Shown: positions 50,462 to 60,431 of the stretch, piece by piece
Layout of the letters: each line of letters starts with the position of its first letter
Numbering within the stretch: the first letter of the stretch is position 1
Origin: JABWCQ01 sp964530625
GTDB taxonomy: Bacteria; Electryoneota; RPQS01
Assembly: GCA_964530625.1 (NCBI GenBank)
Contig: CAZHAK010000009.1
Location: forward strand, 1-64,000
Direction: 5' to 3'
Length of the DNA stretch: 64,000 bases
Program-made: the position numbers and the translations under genes
Notes under the pieces: generated by a model
The model's database searches: none
Seen by the model: only the letters and a program-made list of their open reading frames with translations
What the model was told of the DNA's origin: nothing

Positions 50462-52849
50462 ATGTCCTTCGAAACCTTCGAGACCCCCGACGATAAGACC
50501 CTGCCGGTTCTGCCTCTGAAAGACGTCGTCGTCTTTCCCTCCATGATCTTCCCCCTCCTGATCGGAAGAGCCGCGACTTTGGCCGCCATAGAAAAGGCTA
50601 TGCTGCAGGATCGAAAAATCCTTCTGGTCACACAGCGCGACCCCGGTACCGAAGATGTCGCTCCAAAAGACCTCTTTGAGGTTGGTGTCGTGGCGAATAT
50701 TCTCCAAACGCTGAAGCTTCCCAACGGGCTCGTCAAAGTTTTGGTGGAGGGTGTGAGCAGAGTCAAAATTCTCTCATGGTCTCCGGAGGCCGACTGTTTG
50801 TATGCGCAAACGGAATCCCTTAAGATTCGTGGCGTGGAAGGAGCGGAAGCTCGCGCACACATGAAAGTCGCTCTGCGCGCGTTTCGCGATTACGTCAGTC
50901 TGAATAGACAGCTCCCTGATGAAATTCTGCTGACGCTGAATAATTTGAATGATCCCATTGCTGTCTCGGATTTTATCTCCGCACATCTGCCGATGGTTGC
51001 CGCTCGCAAACAGGAAATTCTTGAGCAGTCCTATATTCCCGAGCAGTTCCAGTTCATTAACCGGACTCTCGACGAAGAAATCGAGCTGTTGAAGATTGAG
51101 CGCAGCATCGAAGGTCAGGTGCGCGATAAAATTTCCCGGACACAGCGCAACTTCTTCCTGCAAGAGCAGATGAAGATTATCAAGAAGGAACTCGGGGAAG
51201 ACGGTGACGAAGAGTTCTCGGACGTCATCGCCTACAAAAAGAAACTTCGCAAGCTGCGGATGCCGAAAGACGTCCGACAGCGAGCTGAAGAGGAAATGGA
51301 CAAGCTCAAGAGCATGCCCATGATGTCGCCAGAAGCAACCGTGCTGAAGAACTATCTCGATTGGCTCTTCGCGATGCCGTGGGGAGTGACCACGACCGAC
51401 CGGCTTGATCTTGTGGAAGCCGAGCGCATTCTGGATGAAGACCACTTCGGTCTGCGCAAACCCAAAGAGCGTATCTTGGAGCATCTTGCAGTTCTCGCTC
51501 GAGTCGAAAAAATTCGCGGCCCCATTCTTTGTCTGGTCGGCCCCCCGGGTGTCGGTAAAACTTCTTTGGGCCGTTCGATTGCCCGCTCCATGGGCCGGAA
51601 TTTTGTCCGAGTCTCCCTCGGCGGTGTGCGTGATGAAGCCGAAATCCGCGGCCACAGAAGAACCTACATCGGCTCCATGCCGGGGCGCATCATTCAGGGC
51701 ATGAAGCGCGCTGGCTCTATGAACCCGGTCTTTCTGCTGGATGAAATTGACAAGATGTCCTCTGATTTTCGCGGTGATCCGTCGGCCGCGTTGCTTGAGG
51801 TTTTGGATCCCGAACAGAATTCAACCTTCTCGGATCACTATCTCGAAGTGGATTTTGATTTGTCGCAAATTTTGTTCATTACGACGGCCAATATCAAACA
51901 CGACATTCCGCTGCCTCTGCAAGATCGTATGGAAATCATTGACTTGCACGGTTATTTGCATCACGAGAAGCTCCATATCGCCAACGAGTTCCTGCTTCCC
52001 AAGCAGATGCGCGATCACGGCTTAAGAGACGGAGAAATGAGCATCGCGCCCGCTGCGATGGATAAAATTATTTCTGCCTATACTCGCGAATCTGGGGTGC
52101 GTGAGCTGGAAAGGCTCATGGCGCGAGTCTGTCGCAAAGTCGCGCGCGAAAATGCCGCGGATTCGAAAAAATCTGTCTCCGTAACTCCTAATAGACTCGA
52201 CAAATTGCTCGGTGCCCCACCCTATAAGGACAATCAGATTGAAAAGGGCGATCGCATCGGCACCGCAGTCGGTCTGGCGTGGACGTCGCAGGGTGGGGAG
52301 ATCTTGAATATTCAAGCCAGCGTCATGAAGGGCAAGGGCGCCATTCAATTGACAGGACGCTTGGGTGACGTCATGAAAGAGTCTGCACACGCGGCGATGT
52401 CGTTTATTCGCGCCTATGGCGCAGAGTGGGGTGTCCAAGCTGACTTCGTGCAAAAGGTTGATGTGCATTTTCATATCCCTGAAGCGGCCACGCCGAAGGA
52501 TGGTCCATCTGCGGGTATCACCCTCGCCACGGCGTTACTCTCTGCTTTGACTTCCGCGCCTGTTCCCGCTGACATTGCGATGACCGGAGAGATTACTTTG
52601 CGCGGTCATGTGCTGCCAATCGGTGGCTTAGCTGAAAAAACTATGGCCGCCAAGCGCGCAGGCATTCGCAAACTGATGATCCCCGCCGAAAACGAGCCCG
52701 ACTGGTTGGAACTCGATAAGCCCTTGCGGCATGGCATGGAAGTCGTGTTCATTGAAAATGTCGCGGATGTGTGGCGCGAAATTTTTACCGTGAGAAAAAG
52801 TTCGCGCGCGCTTTCGACACCTGCTCCGCAGGACAGCGCGTCGCACTAA
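50462..52849 (+). CDS. lon: ATP-dependent protease Lon
   Basis: This 795-residue LonA protease degrades misfolded and regulatory proteins. The N-terminal substrate domain (~15-205, LPVLPLKDVVVFPSMIFPL) is followed by a coiled segment, the AAA+ domain with Walker A GPPGVGKTS and Walker B FLLDEIDKM, and the protease domain. The catalytic serine is in PKDGPSAGI and the lysine in GGLAEKTMAAKRAG. Length is standard. The rpoN terminator precedes it. The short region 50435-50461 shows no CIRCE or sigma-32-type motif. engB starts 4 bases after its stop, so the two are coupled. Confidence 0.98.
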   Translation: MSFETFETPDDKTLPVLPLKDVVVFPSMIFPLLIGRAATLAAIEKAMLQDRKILLVTQRDPGTEDVAPKDLFEVGVVANILQTLKLPNGLVKVLVEGVSRVKILSWSPEADCLYAQTESLKIRGVEGAEARAHMKVALRAFRDYVSLNRQLPDEILLTLNNLNDPIAVSDFISAHLPMVAARKQEILEQSYIPEQFQFINRTLDEEIELLKIERSIEGQVRDKISRTQRNFFLQEQMKIIKKELGEDGDEEFSDVIAYKKKLRKLRMPKDVRQRAEEEMDKLKSMPMMSPEATVLKNYLDWLFAMPWGVTTTDRLDLVEAERILDEDHFGLRKPKERILEHLAVLARVEKIRGPILCLVGPPGVGKTSLGRSIARSMGRNFVRVSLGGVRDEAEIRGHRRTYIGSMPGRIIQGMKRAGSMNPVFLLDEIDKMSSDFRGDPSAALLEVLDPEQNSTFSDHYLEVDFDLSQILFITTANIKHDIPLPLQDRMEIIDLHGYLHHEKLHIANEFLLPKQMRDHGLRDGEMSIAPAAMDKIISAYTRESGVRELERLMARVCRKVARENAADSKKSVSVTPNRLDKLLGAPPYKDNQIEKGDRIGTAVGLAWTSQGGEILNIQASVMKGKGAIQLTGRLGDVMKESAHAAMSFIRAYGAEWGVQADFVQKVDVHFHIPEAATPKDGPSAGITLATALLSALTSAPVPADIAMTGEITLRGHVLPIGGLAEKTMAAKRAGIRKLMIPAENEPDWLELDKPLRHGMEVVFIENVADVWREIFTVRKSSRALSTPAPQDSASH

Positions 52850-52852
52850 ATC

Positions 52853-53452
52853 GTGGCCAAAGCTTTTGTTATTCCGCAGGCTGAGTTTGTCAAGTCGTGT
52901 ACCGGTCTGAAACAAGCGCCCAAGCCACCCTTGCCGGAAATCGCCTTTGTGGGCCGAAGCAACGTCGGCAAGTCTTCACTAATTAACTCGCTTTTGAATC
53001 GCAAGGGTCTCGCCCTCGCGTCCGCGACGCCCGGCAAAACCCGCCTGATTAACTATTTCAAGATATCCACGAGCCTCTGCTACTTCGTAGATCTCCCCGG
53101 GTACGGCTACGCGAAAGTTTCGAAAACTTTGCAAGAAGAGTGGTCGGGGTTTCTTGAAGATTTCTTGGCCGATTCGCCGCGCTTGCATCTTGTCGTCCTA
53201 ATCGCCGATTCTCGACGCGGCCTGACGGACTTGGATATGCAGATGATACAAGCTCTGCATTTCTACCGCCGGAGTTTCGTGGTTATTGCCACAAAGATAG
53301 ACAAACTGAATCGCCAAGAGCGCGACAAGGCTCTGCTTGCGATTCGCGGACCTGCGCTGTCCCTTGGCGCATCTGATGTCATTCCGTATTCGAGTCTTAA
53401 GCATGAAGGTCGCGAAGAGATTTGGCGAGTCATGCTCAGCGCAATAAAATAG
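52853..53452 (+). CDS. engB: Ribosome biogenesis GTPase EngB (YsxC/YihA)
   Basis: This essential 199-residue GTPase acts in large ribosomal subunit assembly. G1 is FVGRSNVGKSSLIN, the switch/G2 region is ATPGKTRLINYF, G3 is VDLPGYGYAKV and G4 is ATKIDKLN; SSL near residue 180 is the G5 position. Start GTG 52853, three bases after the lon stop codon. The lon-engB pair is common in bacteria. A strong terminator follows at 53471-53499. Confidence 0.96.
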   Translation: MAKAFVIPQAEFVKSCTGLKQAPKPPLPEIAFVGRSNVGKSSLINSLLNRKGLALASATPGKTRLINYFKISTSLCYFVDLPGYGYAKVSKTLQEEWSGFLEDFLADSPRLHLVVLIADSRRGLTDLDMQMIQALHFYRRSFVVIATKIDKLNRQERDKALLAIRGPALSLGASDVIPYSSLKHEGREEIWRVMLSAIK

Positions 53453-53470
53453 TTACGTGCTCTTCCCACA

Positions 53471-53499
53471 AAAAAGCCCCGGCATCACCGGGGCTTTTT
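53471..53499. terminator. Bidirectional intrinsic terminator between engB and the LVIVD lipoprotein gene
   Basis: AAAAAGCCCCGG pairs perfectly with CCGGGGCTTTTT around a 5-nt loop, with A and T runs on both sides. It separates the convergent plus- and minus-strand operons. Confidence 0.93.
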
Positions 53500-53520
53500 C
53501 CATTACTTACCAAATCGCCG

Positions 53521-53542
53521 TTGTGGGTTTCAAAACCCGCAA
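53521..53542 (-). terminator. Second hairpin in the engB/LVIVD gap
   Basis: TTGTGGGTTT pairs with AAACCCGCAA (one G-T pair) with a very tight turn. It lies 16 bp past the minus-strand lipoprotein stop and may reinforce termination there. Confidence 0.35.
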
Positions 53543-53557
53543 TGGCAACATCCAATT

Positions 53558-54592
53558 CTATCTCTGATAGATTAACACACCCAACTGCTCGTCGGACACA
53601 GCCAAGGTTCCGTTTGAGGAAGAGATGCTCGTAGGTTCAGGCAGGCTGATCGACTGCACGTGCTTGGGATTAGTTGGAGTAGAGACATCCACAATGTAAA
53701 CTCCATCCGCATCGTCAAGCAACACGGCATAACTCCCGTCCACTACGATCCTCTGCAACCGATCCGCCCCCGGAATTGTCAACGTCTTCACCACCGACGG
53801 AGAATCAATGTTTGTTGCATTCACAACCGTCAAGAACAAATTATCCGCCACAAGAATATAGTCACCGTACCAAGCGCAATCATAGGGGTCGCCGGGAACA
53901 AGCACTTCTCGTGGAAGTGCCTGCACTCTAATATCGTGCACAGCAATCAGGAAATTTGCCATGGCAACAGCAAAGATGTCTCCATTCTTCCCAAACCCGC
54001 GCGCTCGTACGTTTGAATTTGCAAATCCAAATCTGTCTTGTACGCAATTCGGCAAAAATCGCATCGCATCTTCGTCGTAGCAGTAAGACGACACCGTAAA
54101 GCCGTCGTTTGGTGTCGTGTCTGTGGCCCACACGTCAAAACGAGAAGTTGTGCTTACCACTATCATTTCGTCAAGCGGGCCGCTAAACGATGATGCGCCA
54201 ATCCGCAGACCGCTAGAAAGAGAATGAATGGGGTATTTGTCGCCGGGTGCGCCGGAAGGCTCTGATCCCGTCATAACCAGACCATTTAGCACATCGATCG
54301 CCACGTGCGATGAGTAGAAGTCTGATACTTGCTCATAGTGAAACACTTCCGCAGGCGCCGCAATATTTGCAATGTCATAAACATACGTCCCCGAAGACGC
54401 CGCCGCTACGCCTAACAAATTGTCCTTCAAATCTACGTTCAACGCCACACCTGCCGTCACGATATTGTGCTTCAACGAGTACACCACCGCCGGAATATCC
54501 GCCTCGTTGCGTTCATCACAACTTACAAATGTTGCGGCTCCAAAAATGATTAACGCGCCTGCCATTGCGCGCACTGAATTTCGAGAATTCAA
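53558..54592 (-). CDS. LVIVD-repeat lipoprotein
   Basis: This 344-residue predicted lipoprotein has the lipobox ATFVSC, and its mature part consists of beta-propeller-like LVIVD repeats. The repeats include YVYDIANIAAPAEV, LTVVNATNIDSPSVV and VYIVDVSTPTNPKHV, each of the form 'x-V-x-D-[VI]-[ST]-x-P'. Such proteins are surface or periplasmic beta propellers without known activity. Start is uncertain: TTG at 54592 (used, overlapping pdxT by 4 bp), GTG 54574 or ATG 54565. It is the last gene of a minus-strand unit with pdxS and pdxT. Confidence 0.8.
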   Translation of the reverse strand: MNSRNSVRAMAGALIIFGAATFVSCDERNEADIPAVVYSLKHNIVTAGVALNVDLKDNLLGVAAASSGTYVYDIANIAAPAEVFHYEQVSDFYSSHVAIDVLNGLVMTGSEPSGAPGDKYPIHSLSSGLRIGASSFSGPLDEMIVVSTTSRFDVWATDTTPNDGFTVSSYCYDEDAMRFLPNCVQDRFGFANSNVRARGFGKNGDIFAVAMANFLIAVHDIRVQALPREVLVPGDPYDCAWYGDYILVADNLFLTVVNATNIDSPSVVKTLTIPGADRLQRIVVDGSYAVLLDDADGVYIVDVSTPTNPKHVQSISLPEPTSISSSNGTLAVSDEQLGVLIYQR

Positions 54593-55200
54593 GTTCTGTC
54601 TCCCGTGCTTTCGATGCGATGCTTATGAGTTTCAAGTATCCGCGACAAAAACAGCCGATGAAAACGATCATCGCCCGTTAACTCCGGATGAAATGTAGTT
54701 AACAACAAATTCCCCGCCTCCACCGCGACCGGTTCATCCTTGAACCAGGCCAGCGTCCGAACCGCCTTCCCCATCTTCGTAATCCTCGGCGCGCGAATAA
54801 ACAATCCGACCGAAGGCTTCTGGTCTTCAAGCTCCGCAACGACGCTAAGTTCTCCCTCAAAAGAATGCACCTGCCGTCCCCAACCGTTGCGATTGACGTG
54901 AACGTCGCCTAATCCCAGAGTCTTCACTCGCGGATCAGGATCGGTATGAGTCAGCATGATCATCCCCGCGCAGGTTCCCCAAGTCGGATGAGTCTTGCAA
55001 AACGTCGTCAACGCCACGCGTAAATCGTCACTCATCACCCGCGTCATCGTCGTGCTCTCCCCGCCCGGCCACACCAACGCCTCCAGTCCGTCCAAGTCAC
55101 CGGGCGTCCTAACTTGCACAACCTCACAACCCAACTCACGCAGTCGTTTTTCGTGCATCGGAAAATCACCCTGCAGAGCAAGCACCCCCACGCGTGCCAT
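54589..55200 (-). CDS. pdxT: Pyridoxal 5'-phosphate synthase glutaminase subunit
   Basis: PdxT hydrolyses glutamine and feeds ammonia to PdxS for direct PLP synthesis. The 203 residues begin RVGVLALQGDFPMHEKRL. They carry PGGESTTM, the nucleophile cysteine in TWGTCAGMIMLT and the C-terminal His-Glu in LTTFHPELTGD. I use the ATG at 55200; an upstream in-frame start overlapping pdxS adds six unconserved residues. It is 11 bp after pdxS. Confidence 0.96.
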   Translation of the reverse strand: MARVGVLALQGDFPMHEKRLRELGCEVVQVRTPGDLDGLEALVWPGGESTTMTRVMSDDLRVALTTFCKTHPTWGTCAGMIMLTHTDPDPRVKTLGLGDVHVNRNGWGRQVHSFEGELSVVAELEDQKPSVGLFIRAPRITKMGKAVRTLAWFKDEPVAVEAGNLLLTTFHPELTGDDRFHRLFLSRILETHKHRIESTGDRT

Positions 55201-55211
55201 CACAAATCCTT

Positions 55212-56096
55212 CTACCATCCTCGCGTCGAAAGCAATTCTGACTCGTCCATCGAGCGCACGTCCAGTCCGCTCATCGCGCCACGCAAGCCCGTCGAAACAC
55301 GAACCAAAACTTCCGGATCCATATAGTGCGTAGTCGCAAGCACAATCGCTTCAGCGCGAGCCGCGGGATCGTCACTCTTAAAAATTCCTGAGCCGACGAA
55401 CACCGCTTCCGCGCCAAGCTGCAGCATCAACGATGCGTCCGCAGGAGTCGCGATACCACCCGCCGCAAAATTCGGAACCGGAAGTTTACCCAATTCTCTG
55501 ACCTGCTTCAAAAGTTCCAGCGGCGCGCCGATTTCTTTGCCAAAGTTTACCAGCTCTTCGTCCGCCATCAGCTTCACGCGGCGAATATCGCTCATCACCG
55601 AGCGCATGTGCCGCACCGCCTCAACAACATTTCCCGTCCCCGCTTCCCCCTTCGTGCGAATCATCGCCGCGCCTTCAGCAATTCGCCTTAGCGCTTCGCC
55701 CAGATTCCGGCAGCCGCACACGAACGGAGCCTTAAACTTGTGCTTGTCCACGTGAAACTGCTCGTCAGCAGGAGTCAACACTTCGCTCTCGTCAATGAAA
55801 TCAACTTCAAGAGCTTCGAGAATTTGCGCTTCCGCAAAATGTCCGATGCGGCATTTCGCCATCACAGGTATCGAAACCGTGGCTTGAATTTCGCGAATCA
55901 CCGCGACGTCCGACATCCGCGCCACGCCGCCATCCCGACGAATGTCCGCAGGCACGCGCTCCAGCGCCATCACCGCGCACGCGCCCGCCTTTTCCGCGAT
56001 GCGCGCTTGTTCGGCGTTCGTCACGTCCATGATGACGCCGCCCTTAAGCATCTCTGCTAAACCGACTTTCGTCGCAAATGTCCCCGTGGCACTCAT
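55212..56096 (-). CDS. pdxS: Pyridoxal 5'-phosphate synthase subunit PdxS
   Basis: PdxS is the (beta/alpha)8 synthase that builds PLP from ribose 5-phosphate, glyceraldehyde 3-phosphate and ammonia. The 294 residues contain GGVIMDVTNAEQARIAE, VMALERVPADIRRDGGVARM, PVMAKCRIGHFAEAQILEAL with the catalytic lysine, DESEVLTPAD, FVCGCRNLGEALRRI and NFAAGGIATPADASLMLQLGAEAVFVGSGIFKS. Start ATG 56096 is preceded by GAGG; a second ATG lies 15 bp upstream. The conserved sequence and length are standard. Confidence 0.97.
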   Translation of the reverse strand: MSATGTFATKVGLAEMLKGGVIMDVTNAEQARIAEKAGACAVMALERVPADIRRDGGVARMSDVAVIREIQATVSIPVMAKCRIGHFAEAQILEALEVDFIDESEVLTPADEQFHVDKHKFKAPFVCGCRNLGEALRRIAEGAAMIRTKGEAGTGNVVEAVRHMRSVMSDIRRVKLMADEELVNFGKEIGAPLELLKQVRELGKLPVPNFAAGGIATPADASLMLQLGAEAVFVGSGIFKSDDPAARAEAIVLATTHYMDPEVLVRVSTGLRGAMSGLDVRSMDESELLSTRGW

Positions 56097-56122
56097 CTCT
56101 TGTCGCCTCATCTATGCTAAGT

Positions 56123-58111
56123 TTACTTGATCAATGTTAGCGGAGCTTCCCAGCGTGCTCCATGTGCTGATTGCAAGACCGCAATGTAACGTCCCGACGC
56201 GAACTCGCTCGCGTTCCACTGAAACACAAACCGTCCGGGTGTTAACGCGCCGTTAAACAACTCGCCTGTCTCTCTTCCCAAAAGATCATACACGCGCAGC
56301 GAAAACTCGTCACCCGATGCGATTTCAACCGGCAAACTGACCGTCGGATTAAACGGATTCGGATAAGCCGGCGCAAGGTTAGTTTCAAGCGGAATAATGC
56401 CGCCCCGTTGCTCCGGAACGTCCAAGACGACAATCACCAATGCTAAGTTGACCACCGTATCTGGACAGGAGTTCGTGTGCAAGGTCAGCGTGCCCAAAAA
56501 TTCATGTTGACCTTCGTTCGATGTGTCCGGCGAAAATGTTACGCCCAACAAGCCGTCTCCTCCCGGCTCAATCTCAATTTCCGCAGGCGATACCGATACC
56601 CAATGGCCGTTAGGTTCTATTCCTGTCACTTCAGCGCTTACGGTCAAGGCCGCGTTGCCCGAGTTGTGGAGCCATAAGTCATATGTAGAAGATTGCTCGT
56701 TTTGCACGAACAAATTCAAAGATGTCACGGGCAGCTCTATGTCCGGTCTGCGCAAGGTCGCGTCTGCAAAAGTGGTGTCGCCTTCGGTGGTTTGCACACC
56801 CGATACAGTCCGCGTCTCCCAGCACGGATGGCTGTACCGCAACGTAAACTCGCCCTCAATCATCCCTAACTCGTATCTGCCAGTCCCGTCTGAGTACCCG
56901 GTCACTCCGGTCTCCAAAGCGATGACGAGAACATTGTCAATGGCAGCCCCGCTGCGTTCGGATGTCACATGCCCGATGATGCGCGTTGGCGTTCCCATCA
57001 AATTCTCATACATCACGATCTGTTGCGTATCGCGATTCGTCGTCAACAAATCCAAATCACCGTCGCGATCATAGTCAACTGCGACAAGACCATAGAATCC
57101 GCCCTGCTCGATCAAACTCTGAACAACAAATGATCCGGAGTTCGTTTGTCTCCACCACGTCACACCACCCCCGCCGCCGTTGTTTTGTCCTTCGCCCGTG
57201 GCGGCAATATCCAGCAATCCGTCCGCGTCAAAATCTTCGATCACAACGCTACGCGGATGGGTTAAGTCTCCAGGGAGCGGTATCGCCTGCCATCCTGTTC
57301 CGGTTCGTTCCCACCTGCGCAAAACTCCGGTCGCGTAATCACAGCCTACGACGTCAAGAGCGCCGTCTCCGTCCAAATCCGCCGCCGCGACATCAACCAA
57401 ATAAAAACCCGTTACTTCATGCGTCAAATTATAACCGCCGGTCTGATTCCGCCGCAGCACAAACAGCCCGCCTTGCGCTGATGTTCCGGCGATCAGAATT
57501 TCAGCAACTCCGTCGTTGTCCGTGTCGGCAATCTCAAGACCCAAGGGATCAATGCCGCTCGGAAGCGCACTCGTCCAGACCTCCTCGAGTTCACCCCCAA
57601 CTTGCCCAAAGAGGCGAATCCTGTGCAGGCCCAAAGCCTCTGTGGTGACCAATCCGCTCGTGCCGTCGCCGCTGAACTCGCCACTCAGGAGCGCGTAGGG
57701 TCCGTTCATATTCGTCGCAACTGACTCCTGAGTGAAGCGCTCCAGCGGAGTCGCACCCGGTCCGTTGCGGAACATCACCAACCGATTCTCGTTGTACGCC
57801 GCAAACGCGACGTCCAAGTCGCCGTCGTCGTCAAAATCGGCCGCAGCAAGGTCACGGCCAGACCCTTGCGATGCATACAACTGCGTGGCGACAAGCGTGT
57901 CCACCGGCTGATGATCAAAGTAAAACACAATCGATTGCGAAAGCGTCGACGCAATCAAATCCACGTCACCGTCGCCGTCAAAGTCATTGGCTACGATCGA
58001 GATGACGTTGCCGATGTCGCGCGCCAGCACTCGCGATGAAAACGATTGCGCAGTCGCAGGTATCGCGGCAAGAGCTATTACCAAGAAACCGATCAAGAGT
58101 CGCGGAACCAA
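56123..58111 (-). CDS. Secreted FG-GAP/VCBS-repeat protein with sorting domain
   Basis: This 662-residue protein has a signal peptide (IGFLVIALAAIPATAQ) and six or more FG-GAP/VCBS units between ~30 and ~370, with calcium-loop phrases such as NDFDGDGDVDLI, ADFDDDGDLDVAF and AADLDGDGALDVVG. A carboxypeptidase-regulatory-like beta domain follows (GHVTSERSGAAIDNVLVIAL), then an Ig-like region. The sorting domain at the end reads PAYPNPFNPTVSLPVEI and VYDLLGRETGEL. The start is TTG at 58111 with an AGGAAGG site upstream. Propeller proteins of this type are surface or extracellular; ligand unknown. Confidence 0.85.
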   Translation of the reverse strand: MVPRLLIGFLVIALAAIPATAQSFSSRVLARDIGNVISIVANDFDGDGDVDLIASTLSQSIVFYFDHQPVDTLVATQLYASQGSGRDLAAADFDDDGDLDVAFAAYNENRLVMFRNGPGATPLERFTQESVATNMNGPYALLSGEFSGDGTSGLVTTEALGLHRIRLFGQVGGELEEVWTSALPSGIDPLGLEIADTDNDGVAEILIAGTSAQGGLFVLRRNQTGGYNLTHEVTGFYLVDVAAADLDGDGALDVVGCDYATGVLRRWERTGTGWQAIPLPGDLTHPRSVVIEDFDADGLLDIAATGEGQNNGGGGGVTWWRQTNSGSFVVQSLIEQGGFYGLVAVDYDRDGDLDLLTTNRDTQQIVMYENLMGTPTRIIGHVTSERSGAAIDNVLVIALETGVTGYSDGTGRYELGMIEGEFTLRYSHPCWETRTVSGVQTTEGDTTFADATLRRPDIELPVTSLNLFVQNEQSSTYDLWLHNSGNAALTVSAEVTGIEPNGHWVSVSPAEIEIEPGGDGLLGVTFSPDTSNEGQHEFLGTLTLHTNSCPDTVVNLALVIVVLDVPEQRGGIIPLETNLAPAYPNPFNPTVSLPVEIASGDEFSLRVYDLLGRETGELFNGALTPGRFVFQWNASEFASGRYIAVLQSAHGARWEAPLTLIK

Positions 58112-58147
58112 ATCAACTGCCTTCCTTCCGGAGCGCGTATACGAACA

Positions 58148-60226
58148 CTACTTTAACAGCAACAACTTCTGCGAGGTGACATTTTCACCCTGAACCAATC
58201 TGGCAAAATATATTCCCGTCGCGGCATGAACATCCTGCCACTGAACACCATGAACACCAGGCTCTTGTCTTGCTTCGACTAATTTGGTCACCAGCCTACC
58301 CGTCACGTCGAAGATAGATAAGTTCACCTCGCCGCTTTGCGCCAGTGTATAGCGCAAACTCACCGCCGCATTAAACGGATTCGGGAATGCGGGTTGCAAG
58401 GAAAACTCTTCCGGCAGCAACGCCAATTCTTCAACGGAAACATTCCAATTTATGAACATCCACGTCTGCGTGGACATCCGGGTCATCTCCGGATAATCAC
58501 TGTCCGCAGTCACCCACCATGTGACCGTGTCACTCTGGTGAATAAACGGATGATCCGTGAAATTCACGTTGGCAAACGGCTCGGGAAGCGTGTCGATCAA
58601 ACTTATCGAATCCCCGACTTGAAAGAATAAGCAGTAGAAAATATCTTCGTCCGCACTGTCCGGATCAATCGCTTCTTCCCAGCTAAATAACGCCGCTGGG
58701 CTGACAATTGCCTGACCGTTCGGCGGCCCCAAGAGATTGAATGCCTGCGTGGAATCCGGTCGAATCTTGCGAATGTGGCGATGGCGCTCATTGCAAATTC
58801 TCAGATTCGAGTGCTGATCCTGCGCCACCACCCGCCAGTATCGATCAAAAATATCGTCCGTTCTGGTTAGCAAATAGGTCGGATTCTGCAAGGGGCCGAT
58901 AGCCAGAGGATTGTCAAAAAGTGTATCCGTGTCAAACAAGAGCCCATAAGCGATGTGATCTCCCGGATCGGGATCCACTGTGGCCTGCCACGTGAAACGT
59001 ATCGTATCCACTGTAAAAAATGCGTCGTCAGCAGGACTCAATAACGAAAACGGATCGGGCTGATGCTGCACAGGCGCGGCAGGATCAATACTCGTTTGTA
59101 CATAGAAACCGTGCGGAGCATTCGTGAATCGCGTGCCAGCAAGATGATACCGGAAATCTGCGCTAAGTGCCACGTCGCGAAATTCAGTCGCATTTACCGT
59201 GTCATAGCGCGTCAATGACCATACGCTGTCAAAATCCTGATCATATTTCATCAGGAAAGCGTTCCGCGTGCCCAACAAAGACTCGGACCAGTATCCCCCG
59301 ATGACAAACCCGCTGTCGCGATCTGCCACAGGTAATACACAAAGTCCCGCGTCGTTCTCAGATCCACCCACAACGTCCGACCACAAACTGTCTCCGTTGT
59401 CGTTGATTGCCATCACAAATATATTCGTGCGCGTGCTGTCACCGAATGACCGCGTACTGCCGACCAACAAACTCAAGTTTGCGTTTACGCGCACCGCGTC
59501 AAACAGCTCTTCGGAATGACCGGCGCCATATCGATATTCTGCCAACAGATTTCCAACGGAATCCGTCCGCCCGACCCAGAAATCGCGGTTCCGCCCAGCG
59601 ACACTGTCCGCCGTGCCAAATAGTACAAACTGGTTCGACTCATTTTTCTGAATGCGACGAAGTATCGCCGAATGATGAAACGTGCGCGACCATTCCACCG
59701 ATCCCGTCCCGCTCACAAGCACCATACTCCCGTCCGACGCGCTCGAATCTCCCGGAGTCACAGACCCGACCACAAGCACTCGAGCGCTATCGTAGTACAT
59801 CGAGCCATAGGCACGATCCGCCCGCGCATTGCCTCCGAACACCCATTGATCTTGAATCGAGCCTGTGCCGTTAAACAACAACAGCTTGTAGTCGTTTGTA
59901 TTGCCTTCCGTCGTATAGCCGATCAATGTGCCCATACCATTCTGCCACAGACAGTTGTACATGTAATTTGTCGTTCCCCACAGCCGCGACCAAATCGGCG
60001 CCCCGAGCGAATCTACTTTCACCACATACGCTTGAAAAAGCTGTTGTAGACCAATACCGGATAAATAAACTCCCGGCGCAATACTATCCTGAGTGGCGTA
60101 AACAATTTTGTGAAACTCACCCCGATCGTCATACGTTAATGCACGTTCAATCGTCGGCGGCTCTGCCCAGCAAACCAATACCATCGAGCACAACAGACCC
60201 CAAAAAATCGTCTGTCTTCCTCCCAT
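58148..60226 (-). CDS. Secreted beta-rich protein with sorting domain
   Basis: This 692-residue protein has a signal peptide (WGLLCSMVLVCWAEPP) and a long N-terminal half of repeated segments of about 50 residues: 'GDSxWSxxxGG', 'VVGSVTPGDSSASDGSMVLV' and 'LLVGSTRSFGDSTRTNIFV'. The pattern matches proteins logging 'delta-60'-like propeller blades. Two fibronectin-like modules (PFSLLSPADDAFF..., AFNLLGPPNGQAI...) follow, and the sorting domain QPAFPNPFNAAVSLRYTL with IFDVTGRLVTKL ends it. Function is unknown. It has its own TTGACA-N17-TAACTT promoter upstream. The FG-GAP protein gene follows after 36 bp. Confidence 0.82.
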   Translation of the reverse strand: MGGRQTIFWGLLCSMVLVCWAEPPTIERALTYDDRGEFHKIVYATQDSIAPGVYLSGIGLQQLFQAYVVKVDSLGAPIWSRLWGTTNYMYNCLWQNGMGTLIGYTTEGNTNDYKLLLFNGTGSIQDQWVFGGNARADRAYGSMYYDSARVLVVGSVTPGDSSASDGSMVLVSGTGSVEWSRTFHHSAILRRIQKNESNQFVLFGTADSVAGRNRDFWVGRTDSVGNLLAEYRYGAGHSEELFDAVRVNANLSLLVGSTRSFGDSTRTNIFVMAINDNGDSLWSDVVGGSENDAGLCVLPVADRDSGFVIGGYWSESLLGTRNAFLMKYDQDFDSVWSLTRYDTVNATEFRDVALSADFRYHLAGTRFTNAPHGFYVQTSIDPAAPVQHQPDPFSLLSPADDAFFTVDTIRFTWQATVDPDPGDHIAYGLLFDTDTLFDNPLAIGPLQNPTYLLTRTDDIFDRYWRVVAQDQHSNLRICNERHRHIRKIRPDSTQAFNLLGPPNGQAIVSPAALFSWEEAIDPDSADEDIFYCLFFQVGDSISLIDTLPEPFANVNFTDHPFIHQSDTVTWWVTADSDYPEMTRMSTQTWMFINWNVSVEELALLPEEFSLQPAFPNPFNAAVSLRYTLAQSGEVNLSIFDVTGRLVTKLVEARQEPGVHGVQWQDVHAATGIYFARLVQGENVTSQKLLLLK

Positions 60227-60326
60227 GTCCCACTCCCTTGCGTTTCATCCGGTCATTGCTGATGCACATTGCAGAAGGCGCACGGGGCTAATCCCGTTGC
60301 CTTTCTCCCACCCCCTGTAAACACAA

Positions 60327-60355
60327 AAGTTACCGATTTTGCCGCTGAGTGTCAA
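60327..60355 (-). promoter_or_regulatory. Promoter of the 58148-60226 gene
   Basis: On the minus strand TTGACA (60355-60350), 17 bp, TAACTT (60332-60327). An 11-bp direct repeat ACCGATTTTGC occurs at 60332-60342 and again at 60372-60382, in the divergent gap between this gene and the PAS sensor gene. Confidence 0.65.
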
Positions 60356-60431
60356 GGCAGTCTGCTAAGGCACCGATTTTGCAAAACTCTCCTAAAATTC
60401 ACACTCAACGCTTTGTCACGGGTTTCAACGC